Below are positions 8,034 through 18,344 of a DNA stretch of 23,405 nucleotides, piece after piece (position 1 is the first letter of the stretch; each line of letters opens with the position of its first letter). Source of the DNA: Phycisphaerae bacterium. GTDB lineage: Bacteria; Planctomycetota; Phycisphaerae; Tepidisphaerales; Tepidisphaeraceae. The stretch is taken from NCBI GenBank assembly GCA_030448225.1, contig JAUJNJ010000098.1:1-23405 (forward strand), read 5' to 3'. The notes beneath the pieces are model-generated. The model was given only the letters and a program-made list of their open reading frames with translations, made no database searches and was not told the DNA's origin. Both the position numbers and the translations under genes were made by a program.

Positions 8034-8247
8034 CCGGACGACGCGGGATCGCCGCGTGTCGCTCCACGAAATATTGACGAAGACGCCGGTTCGTTCGGCG
8101 GCAGTTGCGACGCCTCCGTCGGGTCGCCACGGCGGCTACAGTTGGTCTTATGCGCCTCCGTCCCGTGGGCGGCGGGTCGGCCGTCGCGTAAGATTCTCGG
8201 GCCGGTCGAGCGCGGCGGGCGCGCCGCGGCCTCGTCCTTGCTTTTCG

Positions 8248-10526
8248 ATGTCGTTCCTCAACCCCCTCATGTTGCTCGGCGTCGGGGCGGCGGTGTTGCC
8301 GCTCGTGCTGCACCTGCTCAGCCGCTCGCGGTACCGCACGATCGACTGGGGCGGGATGCTGTTCCTCACCATGCCCGGCGACGTCCGCCAGCGGCGCGGC
8401 ATGCTCGGCTCCACCGCTGGCTGCTGCTCGCGCGGATGGCGATCGTCGCGGCGCTGGCGGTCGCGGCTGGCCCGGCCGGTCCTCCGCGGCCGATTCGGCG
8501 CGGGGCGGGCGGGGGCGATTGGCGGCGGCGGTCGTGCTGGATTGCTCGGCGAGCATGGCGTTCGAGGAGAACGGCGCCCCGCATGGACCTCGCCCGCGGC
8601 GCGCCCGGCGGGTGCTCGAGGCGCTCGAGCCGGGCGACTCGGCCGCCCTCGTGCTCGCCGGCGCGCCGACCCCGCGCCGGGCCGTCCCGGCGCGCCGCCG
8701 TCGCAGCCGGTGCGCCGGATGCCGCTGACGAACGACCTGCAGGCCGTCGCCGACCCGCGTCGCGCTGGCCCGCGCCGGCGGCGGGCGGGCCGACTTCGCC
8801 GCCTCGATCCGCGCGCCATCGAACTGCTCCGCCGCCGGCCCCGACGCGCGCCGACGTCTACGTGATCTGCGACCGCCAGAAGCTCTCGTGGCAAGCGCGC
8901 GCGACCCGGCGTTCGCGGCGATGTGGCGCGAGCACGGGCGTCGGCGCGCGGCCCGCCTGATGATCGTCCCGGTCGGATCGACCGACGCACAACGTGGCCG
9001 TCGAGTCGCTCGAGCTTCAGAACGCCCCGGCCATCCGCGGGCAGCCGGCCGAGCTGGAGGTGCGGCTCCGCAACTACGGCCCGGTGCAGCGGGCCGGGCT
9101 GCCGCTGACGATCAAGGTCAACGGGCAGACCGTCCACCAGACGAAGGTCGACCTCGCGCCGGACACCGCGGCGTCGGTCCGGGCGCCGGCCACGTTCGAC
9201 CGCAGTGGGTCGTACGTGGTGACGGCGTCGGTCCGATCGGCCGGCCTCGCCGCCGACGACACCCTCGACGCGGCCGTCGAGGCGGTGGACCCGGTGAAGG
9301 TCCTGATCGTCAGCGGCGACGAGCGCGCGACCGCGTTCCGCAGCGAGTCGGACTTCCTCCGCGTCGCCCTCGCCCCGTTCGGCGCCAACCGCGGCCGCGA
9401 CGGCGGCGGTCGTGACCGGGGCGGGACCGCGAGCGCGACGACAACGACGACGACAACGATCGTGGCGACGGCGATGGCGGCGGCGGCGGCGGCGACGCCT
9501 CGGTCGTGGTGATCCCGGTCGAGAAGTGGCCCGAGGTGCGGCTCGGCGATCACCAGGTCGTCGTGCTGGCGAACGTCGAGTGGCTCGCGACGGCGCAGGT
9601 CAAGGGCGCTGGAGCAGTACGTCTACGAGCGCGGCGGCGGGCTGCTGATCACCCCGGGCAACCTGACGCGCGGAGGACTACAACCAATTGTTCTACCGCT
9701 TCGGCTCCGGGCTGCTGCCCGCCGAGCTGCAACAGCCGACGCCGGCGGACGGGTCGCAGGCGACGTCGCTGCTGGGGTACCGGTCGGAGCACCCGATCTT
9801 CCAGTTCCTGCGGTCGCGCCCGGGGCTGCTGCCGTCGGCGACCGTCGGGCGGTACTTCCCGGTGTCGGCCGGGGCGACGACGCGGCGGGGCGGTCGCTCG
9901 CGGAGTTTTTGTCGGGCGACGCGTTCCTCGTCGAGAAGCAGTTCGGCAAGGGCGCGTGCTGCTGCTGACGACGACGATCGACGCCGACTGGAACACGCTG
10001 CCGCTGAGCACTTCTACCTCCCGTTCGTGCAGTCGGCGGTGCGGTACCTCGCGGCGGAATCGGGCCTGCGGTCGAACGTCGACCCGACGATGCCGATCCG
10101 GCTGGCGTTCGCCGACGACGCCGAGGACCGCCGGGTCACGCTGAAGCTGCCGGACGGCACGACCCGGCCGCTGCCGATCCTGCGGTTCACGTCGCGGCCG
10201 GAGGTGCGGTACGACGGGACCGACCGCCTGGGCGGTACACGATGACGATCCGCGAGGGCCGCGGCGAGCGCGTGCAGCACTTCGTCGTCGCCCGCTCGGC
10301 GGCCGACGCGCAGGAGTCGAACCTGGCGCGGATGGAGGACGCGGACTGGCAGGACCTCGAGCGCGACCTCGGCGCCCGCCGCGTAGGGCCGGCCGCGCCC
10401 TGATCGCGAGCGAGCTGACCGGCCTGCGCGCCGGCGTCGAACTGTGGGGCGGGGCTGGGCCTGGTATTGCTGTTGAGCGTCCTTGAACTACTGGATCGGC
10501 CGGGCGGCGGCGTGGAGTTGTCGTGA
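8248..10526 (+). pseudogene. BatA/vWA-domain membrane protein gene, broken by many small indels
   Basis: The product starts MSFLNPLMLLGVGAAVLPLV followed by HLLSRSRYRTIDWGGMLFL, the BatA N-terminal double-transmembrane domain. A second helix follows (WLLLARMAIVAALAVA) and then a von Willebrand A domain with a MIDAS motif DCSASMAFEENG at 8540-8575. After about 8985 comes a CARDB-like beta domain (VAVESLELQNAPAIRGQPAE), then an amidotransferase-fold segment (VKVLIVSGDER; VVVLANVEWLA; YERGGGLLITPGN). The C-terminal helix LGLVLLLSVLELL and tail GGGVELS end at 10524-10526. As written the frame changes about 20 times, most densely at 8400-8990. Examples: one surplus base near 9605 before the codons for ALEQYVYERGG, and one lost near 9953 before GRVLLLTTT. 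Coding sense resumes after each break. The gene probably encodes about 760 residues of an inner-membrane protein acting with the next gene. Sequence error is more likely than true decay. Confidence 0.8.
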
Positions 10527-10542
10527 GGGGGGAAGAAGAATC

Positions 10543-10709
10543 GAACCACGGAGACACGGAGACACGGAGGTAGGAAGACGAGGATGGAGGATCGAGGATG
10601 GAAGATGGAGGAAGACGGGTCGGATGTTGACGCGTAGACGTCTTCCTCCACCTTTCTGCCACTATCTTCTCTCCGTCCTACCTCCCGTGTCTCCGTGTCT
10701 CCGTGGTTC
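10543..10709. repeat. Long intergenic inverted repeat with period-8 arms
   Basis: The arm at 10543-10567 (GAACCACGG, then ACGGAGAC units) is the exact 25-nt reverse complement of 10685-10709. Complementarity continues inward: AGGTAGGA after the left arm matches TCCTACCT before the right arm, and GGAGGAAGAC (about 10609) matches GTCTTCCTCC (about 10649). The whole 167-bp element could form one long hairpin. Purine-rich GGATGGAG-type repeats fill the left half. It starts 16 bases after the BatA gene and ends 69 bases before the next gene. It is the same 8-mer family as 2078-2125. Confidence 0.85.
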
Positions 10710-10778
10710 AACTTCGTCTGAGCGGCCGAGCGGCCGACCCTGATGCGGGCGACGGCGTCAGGTAGACTTTGAACTCAT

Positions 10779-13496
10779 ATGCTCGCGCAGCTCTTCCTAC
10801 ACTCGCCGCATGCCATGCCACTGGCGGTGGCCGCCGCCGTCGTGGCGGCGGCGGCGGTGTTCTGGCTTTACCCGGCAGGTGCGTGGCGGCGGGGGCGGCG
10901 GGGTGGCTGCTGCCGGCGTGCGCGTGCTGGCGCTTGCTGGCGCGCTGGCGGCGGCGGTGCTCAAGCCCGTGCTGCTGCGGCCGCGCACCGAGGCCGAGCT
11001 GCGCGCGGTGCTCGTGCTGCTCGACCGCTCGCGCGGAGCATGGCGGTCGTCGACAGCGCGCGCCCGCGCAGCTCGTCGCGATCGCCGACGGGTTGGGCCG
11101 CCTCCCGGGCGGCGCGGTCGCCGGCCGGCGCGGAGCTGAAGCTGCTCGCCGGCCGCCTGCGGCCGCTGCTGGAGGAGGCGGCGGCGCGCGGGACGACCTG
11201 CACTTCGCCCGCGCCGCGCGTCGGGGCCGAGGCCGCGCGCTGCGGCGGGCCGACGCGTCGCTCGCCCGCCTGCTCGACGCCGCCCGCGCCGCCGCGGCCG
11301 CGCGGCCGCCCTCGTCGCGGATTCGGCGGACCTCAACAAGGCGTTCGCCGCGCTGCCCGAGCGCCGCGCTCCCGGACGACGACCGCACCGCCTGGGCCGC
11401 CGACGTCCGCGCCCGCCTCGCCGCCGCCGTCGCCGCGGCCGAGCGGTACCAGGAGGCGAGCGACCAGAAGCTGTACGCGTCGAACGAGGCGGTGCGCGCG
11501 TGCAGGCGCTGACGAAGCTGTCGCGCTCGGCCTGGCCGAGCAGGCGGCTGCTCCAGCCGGGCACCGGGCTCGTGCCGCCTCCTGGCGGACGGGCCGGTCC
11601 ACGCGTTCGGCCTGGCGGGCGAGCTGTCGCCGATCGCGGCGACGCGCGGCGGCGAGGCCAAGGCCGCGGCTCGACGTGCAGGCCGACGGCCGCCGCAGCG
11701 ACATCTCCGGCGCCGTCGCCGACGCGCTCGCCCGCGCGTCGGCCCGGCCGGCGCGCGGTCGTCGTGCTGTCCGACGGGCGGCAGGTCGGCGGCGACGGCG
11801 GGGTGGCCTCGGGATTGGGCGCGGCCCGGGCCGGGCGGCGGCGGCGGCGGCGGGCCGCCGGTGTTCACGGTGGCCGTCTCGCCGCGCGGCGCGCGGCGAA
11901 GGACCTGTCGTTCGCCGCGATCGAGCACCCGGAGTCGGTCTTCGCCGGCGAGAGCGTCGACGTCCACGTCGACGTGCGACCCGCTGCGCGACGTCGCGAC
12001 CACCGTCCGCCTGCGCGCCGGCGGCGTCGAACACATCCAGCCGGTCAACCTCGCCGGCGGCGCCGCGACGGCCGACTTCTCGCTGACGGTGACCGAGCCG
12101 GGGCTGCGCGTTCTCCGTAGTGATCGACCCGGTGGCCGGCGAGGCGACGGCCGACAACAACGAGGCCGAGCGGTGGCTGAAGGTGCTGCCGAGAAGGTGC
12201 GCGTCGGCGTACGCGCCGGGCCCGCGACGTGGGGCTTCCAGTACCTCCGCGGCGCGCCTGGCGCGGACCGACTGGGTGCGGCTCGACTCGGCCGTGGTGC
12301 CGCCGACCGACGGCGCGCGGCTCCCGCTGAGCCCGAAGCAGATCCTCGCGCGCAGGACGTGCTGATCCTGGCCGACCTGCCCGTGTCGGCGGCGCACGCT
12401 GGACGACGCGCAGTGGGCGGCCGTCACCGACCTCGCCGGCCGCGGCGGCAGCGTGATCCTGCTGGCCGGCGACCACTGCCCGGCGGAGTACATCAACCAC
12501 CCGATCGTGTCGGTCCTGCTGCCGTTCCGCCAGTCGTACACGCCGGCGTGGCGCGTGTGGCCGGGCGAGGTGCGGCGTTCCGATTCATCCGCACCGGCGA
12601 CGGCGAGCGGCTCGGCGCGCGCCTCGAGGACGAGGGGGACGCCGACGAGGGGGGCCTCGGCCGCTGGCAGCAGTTGCCGGGTTCTACCGCGTCCTGCCGA
12701 TCCCCGTCTCGGAGCTGCGCGCCAACGCGCGGCCGCTGCTGGTGGAGGTCGAGTCGCGCGCGTCGGCGTCCCCGAGCCGGGCGCGAGCAAGGAGCTGGCC
12801 GTCCTGACCGAGAGCCGCATCAACAACGGCGCGCCTACTACTTCGGCGGCCGCGAGAGCTGGCGGCTGGCGGTTCAAGGTGGGCCCGCGCGACCACGACC
12901 GCTTCTGGGTGCAGCTCGTCCGCAACGCCGCCGGCGACCCGTTCGCGCGCGGTCCGGCGTGCTGGCGCTGGACCTCGACCGCGTGTCGGCCGAGCCGGGG
13001 CAGCCGGTGAAGGCGCGGTTCCGCGTGTTCGACGAGGACGTCGACGCCTCGGCGTTCCGCCTGGAGGTGCTGCGCGGCGGCGCGGTCGTCGCGTCGCAAC
13101 CGTTGGCCGCCGGCCGGGGGCGCGGCCGGCGGGCCATGCCGGCACGCTCATGCTCCCGCCGCTGGGCGCTGGCGACTACGGTGCGCCTCGTCGGCCCCGG
13201 CCGGCCGCCGGAGCGGCAGCAGGTGTCGACCCGGCTGCATCGCCGACAGCTACGACGCGGAACTCGCCGACGTCTCGCCCGACGAGGCGGTGCTCCGGCG
13301 GCTGGCCGAGTCGTCGGGCGGGAGTTCTTCGCGGCTCGACCAGGTCGACCGCCTGGCGCGCATCAACGCCCTCACCGAAGACCGGCTGCGGCTCCGGTGG
13401 AGCACCCGCTGTGGCGCAGCCGCTGCTGTTCGCGTTCGTCGTCGGCTGCCTCGGCGCTGGTGGGCGGCTGCGCAGAAGCGACTCGGGCTCGCCTGA
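10779..13496 (+). pseudogene. vWA / amidotransferase-fold membrane protein gene, broken by many small indels
   Basis: The product begins MLAQLFLHSPHAMPLAVAAA with a first helix, then a second (GWLLPA, LRVLALAGALAAAVL). A vWA MIDAS motif DRSRxSM follows at about 11023-11042, itself split by an indel. A helical stretch of about 200 residues comes next, then VVVLSDGRQVGGDGG at 11760 and a beta region (SFAAIEHPESVFAGESVDVH). The amidotransferase-like segment has DVLILADLPVS and LAGRGGSVILLAGDHCP at 12355-12480. A second beta region (VLALDLDRVSAEPGQPVKAR) precedes a final helix and an RLGLA tail ending at the TGA 13494-13496. About 30 frame changes occur, one per 75 bases on average, mixing 1- and 2-base losses and gains. 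The intended protein is about 900 residues. It likely faces the periplasm and pairs with the BatA product; biochemical role unknown. Confidence 0.78.
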
Positions 13497-13940
13497 GTAG
13501 ACATCGGTAAGAGCACGTTCACGCCGCGGGCGGCAGGGGAGCGGGACGCCGGCGGGGCGACTCAGCCGGCGTGCGACGCCCGCGCCGCGAGCGAACGAGC
13601 TCGCCTCCGCACCGATCCGTCTGACATGTTTGGCCCGGCTGGCCGGCAGAGCCGACGTGATTTGAGGCCGTGGCGACGGAAGCGGTTGCGTCGCGGTCAC
13701 CCCGCGATTGCGGAAGACGGTCGCCACCGTTAGCCGACCGGCTCGCCCGCGGCATCCTCGGAAGATGCGAACCCACGAACGGTCGCCGCCGGCCGCTCAT
13801 CAAGTCGCCGCGGCAGTCGGCGGGGCATTGCGTCGCAGGACGCCCGGAACCGCACCGCAGACGTTCGCGAGCAGGGTGGTGCGACCGCCGCCCGCACCAA
13901 GCACAAGGTTCGGCTTTCCGTCGTAGGACCGTATAGACCC
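13497..13940. other. 444-base intergenic stretch with no clear gene
   Basis: No frame here has a convincing start or protein-like composition. A frame at 13670-13936 gives an arginine-rich peptide without family features. A TATAGA-like site ends four bases before the next ATG at 13941 and is too close to be a normal -10 element unless the message is leaderless. If indels are as common here as on either side, a short gene could be hidden. Confidence 0.4.
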
Positions 13941-16900
13941 ATGTCGCTCGCCGCGATCCATTGCCGCCGGCCGTGCAGTCGTTCGTCGGCGAGTTCGTCG
14001 CCCGCGCGCGGCGGTTGGCGGTTTGGCGGCGCCCCGGCCGGCGCTGGCGTTCTTCCTCGCGTTCGCGCGCGGCGTGTTGCCTCGTCGACCGCGCGCGCGG
14101 CTGCCGGCGTGGGGGCGGGCGTCGCTGCTGGTTGCCGGCCTCGCGGGCGGCTGATGCTTGCCGCGTCCGGCCGCTGCTGCCGGCGTCGCGCCGCGACGTG
14201 GAGTGGGTGCGGACCGCCCCCGAGTTGGTGGCGCACAGCCCGCAGTTCGCGCAGCGCTTGATGACCGTCACGTCCCGCGTGCTCGGCCCGGCCGAGCACC
14301 GCGGGTCGGACGACATGCTCTACCACCTGATCCGCGACGTCGACCAGCAGGCCGCCGGCCGCCGCGCCGCCCGGTCGCTGCCGCTGCGGACGGCGCTGCG
14401 GCCGTGGCTGCTCGTCGCGCTGCTGATCGCGGCGGCGTGGGGGCTGACGCGGGTGCCGGGGCTCGAACTGCCCCGCCTCGCGCTTCGCTTTGCGGCGCCA
14501 ATCCTCGACGTGCCGCCGGTCACCACGACGCGGCTCGCGGTCGCGCCGGGTGACGCCAGCGTCGTGCAGGGCAAGCCGTTGGAACTCGTCGTGCGCGCGC
14601 GCAACCTCCCGTCCGACGGCGACGGCGTCACGATCATCTACACGAAGGACGGGCAGAACTGGTCGCAGGCGGCGATGCTGCCGGACGACGACGACGCGGG
14701 CGGCGACCACGCCGGACCCGCCGGCCTTCCGACGCCCACGAGCGACGCCGACCGCTCGCGGCGGGGCGGCACCGCGGGCGGCACCGTGGGCGGTGGCGGC
14801 GAGGACGGTGAGGGCGGCGACCGCGGCGGCCGGTTCACGTTCACGCTCGGCGCGATCGACCGCGACGTCCGGTACTACGTCACCGCCGGCGACGCGACGA
14901 CCCGCCATTACCGCGTGAAGGTGCTGCGCACGCCGTCGGTCTCGTACTTCGTCGTCCGCTACACCTACCCGGCCCACGCGCTGCGCCCGCCGCTGACCGT
15001 CACCAACACCGACGGGCTGATCGAGGCCCCGGCCGGCACCGAGGCGCTGGTGACGATCGCCGCGACCGAGCCGCTGCAGTCGGCGCAGCTGCGCGTCGGC
15101 GGGCAGCGGGTGCTGATGTCGCGCGTGGCCGGCGAGGGGGACCAGGTGCGGCAGGCGCGGGTGCGCGTCGAGAAGGACCTGCCGTACGAGCTCGACCTGA
15201 TCAGCGCCCGCGAGGTCGCGGGGGGCGGGCCGCCGACGGCGCGCGTCCGCGCGGTGCCCGACGCCGCGCCGCTCGTGCGGCTGCTCCAGCCGGCCGACAG
15301 CCTCCGCCTCAACCCGCGCGAGATCGTGCCGCTGACCTACGAGGCGCTGGACGACTACGGCATCGACGCGCTCGCGATCAGCGTGCAGCCCAACTCGGGC
15401 GCGGCGACCGTGGTGCCCCTGCCGGTCCGCGGCGACCCGCGGCGGCAGGAGGACACGTACGACCTCGACCTGGCGACGATGAAGCTCCGCGTCGGCGACA
15501 TCGTCACCGTCACCGTCACCGCCCGCGACCGCTCGCAAAAGGCCGGCGACAGCGAGCCGCTGCAGATCCTCGTCTCGCCGCGGTCGGTCGACGTCGACAC
15601 GCACGTGCGCGTCTCGGAACTCAACGCCGCGGCGGACATGGCCGTGGTCGTCGAGGATGAGCTCGAGCAGGCGGCGGCGGCGATGGAGGAGGCCGAGCGC
15701 GAGAAGAGCGGCAACGCGACGCTGGCGATCGCGGCCGGCGCGCGGGCGAACCGGCACCTCAGCAGCGCGGCGGAACTGGCGGCGCTCGTGCGCCAGTCGC
15801 TCCTGCGCGCCGCCGTGCGCGGCGACACGCCGGAGCTGTCGACCGCGATCGCGACGTGGGTCGACGCGTACCAGTTGACGTCGTCGCTCACCGAGGCAAT
15901 CTTCCGCCAGAAGGGGATGTCGTCGCTCGCCGCCCCGGCGCGCGGCGGCGGCGACGACCAGGTCCGCGACCTCCTCCGTCGACTCCTCGACGGCAGCCGG
16001 AAGAGCCGCGACGAGTTGAAGACAGTATCCCAGGGCGAGCAGGCCGCGGCGCTGCTGGCCGACCGCGAGAACCTGCGGGCGAGCGAGCAGGGTCGGGACG
16101 ACGCGGACCACCGGAGCGACGCGAACGACGACGACGACGACCGCGACGACGGGCACAAGGGAAAGGACGGCGGGAAGGAGCGGGGGCGGTCGAAGGACCG
16201 CGACGAGCCGAAGGACAAACGGGACGGGAAGGACCGCGGCGCCGCCGGGCGGCGACGCGAGACGCTCCAGCGGGCCCGCGCGGAGATCGCCGAGGGCGTG
16301 AAGCGGCTCGGCCTTGCCCCGAAGGACGGCGGGCTCGACGACCGCCTGCGCGAACGCGTCGGCGCGGCCGAGGGGCTGGTGAAGTCGAAGCGGCCGGTCA
16401 ACTTCGTCGAGGCAGTGGTCGCAGCGGCTCCAGGACGACGCGTCGCGCGACGGTGTTCGACGAGCGGCTGACGACCGCGGCGCAGGCCGAGGCGGTGCGC
16501 CCGTTCGGGAGCTGGGCCGCGCGCGCCCTCCACCTCGCCGGCCGCGCCGCCGCCGCCATCGAGGCGCAGGCGCGCGGCGGAGAAGGCCGCCGGCCGCGTG
16601 GTCGGCGCGGGCGCCCAACCAGTTCATCGCGGCCTGGAGACGCTCGAGCGCGAGCACGAGTTCGACCGCCGCCCGGCCGACCGGCGGCAGGGGGCAAGGG
16701 GACGTGATCCGCAAGGCCGCGGCGCAGGCCCGGCAGCTCATGGCGGCTGGGCGGGCGATTCGGCCGCGGCGATGGCGGCGTCGTCGACCAGGCCCGCGAC
16801 CCGGTTCTCGCCGGCCGACCGGGCGGCACGCCGCGCGGAGGAACTGGCCATGCGCGCCGGCGGCGAGGCGTCGCGCGCAACTACGACGAGGCCGAGCGGC

Positions 16901-18087
16901 TCGACGACGCGGCTGGCGTCGCACGTGTCCGGGTCGTCCGCCGCCGATCACAACGACGACCCGCGGGCGACGCAACCCGTGCGGATCGTCGAGCAGCGGC
17001 AGCGGATCGCGCACGATGCGGGCGGCGCGGCAGATCGACACGATCGGCCAGCACCAGGAGAAGCTCGTCGAGCAGACCCGCGAGGCGACGCGCGCCCCGA
17101 GCCGCCGGCGCAGCGCCCGCCGGAACTGGCGTCGGGCCAGCAGGAAGTGGCGGCGGCGATCGCGGGCGTGCAGGGGCGGCGGGCGGGGCTGGCCGCGTCG
17201 GTCGACCTCGCGGACCCGGCGAACGACCCGAACTGGCGGAGCAAGGCCACGGCCACGGTCGTCGCGTCGCAGAACAACTGGCGTCGATGCCGCAGCGACT
17301 GGCCGACGCCCGGCAGGCGGCGTCGGCGTGGCAGGAGGCGAAGAAGTCGCGCCGAGGCCGCGCGCAAGGCCGTCGCCGACGCCAAGGGCGCGGCCCGCGC
17401 ACCGCCGGCAGCGCCCGGCAACTCGAGGAACAGGACGCCGCCGCCGCCGCCGATCGTGCGCTGCGGGCCGCCCGCCCGGTGCTGCCCGCGGCCGCCGAGG
17501 CGGCTGGCCGAGCAGCTCGCCCCGTTGGCCCGAGGCCGCCGCGGCGCGACGCCGTGGCCGACAAGCTCGTGCCGGCGGCTGCGCGGAGTTCGAGCAGGCC
17601 GTCCGCGCCCGGCGACGGGAGCGGCCGAGCGGACGGCGGGGTCGGCGGCTGGCGATCGAGGCGGCCGGGCTGGAGACCGCCGCAGGAATCGTTCGCGCAG
17701 CGCGTGCTCGTGGCCGCGAAGTGGTTCGCGCGACCGCCGCCGACTCGCTCGCGCGACCCGCCCGACCTCGCGCCCCCGCCGCCGGCAGCAGGACGCGACG
17801 TCGGCGCGGCCGCGCGTGGGACACCACGATCCACGACGCGGCGGCGGCGGCTGGGCGTCGTGCCGTCGCTCCAGCCGCTCTACGCCCCGCCGCCGGCCGG
17901 CCGCTCCTTGGCCGCCGCCGCCGCCGCCACCGCCCGACGATGGCCGCCGCCCGCGGTGGGGCCGCCTGCGCCCCGCGCGAGAGCGAGGCGTCCCTCTCCG
18001 CCCCGCTCCGCGACGTCGACCCGCCGGGATACGAGGACGCGGCACGAGCGGTACTTCCAGTCGCTGGGGCAGGGGCAGGGGGAGTAG
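13941..18087 (+). pseudogene. DUF4175-like long coiled-coil membrane protein gene, broken at both ends
   Basis: The full span would encode about 1,380 residues. The start is ATG 13941 (MSLAAIH), with a break near 13960 leading into LPPAVQSFVGEFVARARRLA. Two helices follow (ALAFFLAFA, then LLVAGLAAALMLAAS) and a third at about 14410 (LLVALLIAAAWGLT). The clean middle is described separately. After 16411 the frame breaks repeatedly, but fragments remain readable: DERLTTAAQAEAVRPF, EELAMRAGGEA, PPELASGQQEVAAAIAGVQG, DPANDPNWRSKATATVVASQ, ARQAASAWQEAKKSRAEAAR. These are long alanine/glutamine-rich coiled coil typical of the C-terminal half of such proteins. The stop is TAG 18085-18087 after YFQSLGQGQGE. 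It is an inner-membrane protein with a large periplasmic part; function unknown. It is co-oriented with the two vWA genes and the cyclase-like gene. Confidence 0.75.
14165..16411 (+). CDS. Clean coding island of the DUF4175-like gene
   Basis: This part of the 13941-18087 gene reads in one frame without any break for about 750 residues. In order it holds: DVEWVRTAPELVAHSPQFAQ and a helix; a beta domain (TTRLAVAPGDASVVQGKPLE); a Gly/Asp linker; a second beta domain (VSYFVVRYTYPAHALRPPLT); and a third (LVRLLQPADSLRLNPREIVP, then TYEALDDYGIDALAIS), which is the segment I associate most closely with DUF4175-like proteins. A helical region follows (DELEQAAAAMEEAEREK). A strongly charged Lys/Asp stretch at about 16098-16250 precedes the helix RRETLQRARAEIAEGVKRLG. 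The first break downstream is at about 16412, after NFVE. Confidence 0.8.
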
Positions 18088-18141
18088 GGCGCGGGTGGCG
18101 TCCGGTGAGGTCCGTTGTCCTCAAACTGACCCAAGCCAGAT

Positions 18142-18344
18142 TCAATGACCAACAAATGACGAAATACCAATGCCCAATGTCGGGTCGTGGCCACGTGGGG
18201 CTGCATCGACGACCAAAGGACGCGCACGCACCCCGCAATGGCGCGCGGACTCCATCGGTGACTTGGGCGGGAATGGTGGGCTGGGGGTCTTTGGTCATCG
18301 GTCGTTGGTCATTTGTTGGTCGTTGGGACTTGGTCATTGGTCAT
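18142..18344. repeat. TGACCAA-type inverted repeat upstream of the cyclase-like gene
   Basis: GACCAACAAATGAC at 18147-18160 is the exact reverse complement of 18308-18321. Around these cores are further related heptamers: ACCAATGCCCAATG on the left, GGTCATCGGTCGTTGG and TTGGTCATTGGTCATT on the right. The left core, as TCAATGACCAACAAATGAC (18142-18160), recurs identically at 19375-19393. AT-rich composition contrasts with the surroundings. The right arm runs into the start region of the next gene. Confidence 0.8.

Noticed and set aside
8400..10450. Programmed ribosomal frameshifting
   Set aside because: About 20 shifts in one gene, in both directions and without a common slippery site, cannot be programmed.
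8400..13140. Frame breaks falling on a regular grid, such as line-length truncation of a sequence file
   Set aside because: Estimated breakpoints modulo 60 look mildly clustered in the first gene but are scattered in the second, and gains as well as losses of bases occur.
13730..18337. A 1,535-codon open frame on the minus strand
   Set aside because: It is antisense to the DUF4175-like gene, is made of Arg/Ala/Pro-rich low-information sequence, and results from the rarity of stop codons in 70% GC DNA. The plus strand carries recognisable motifs.
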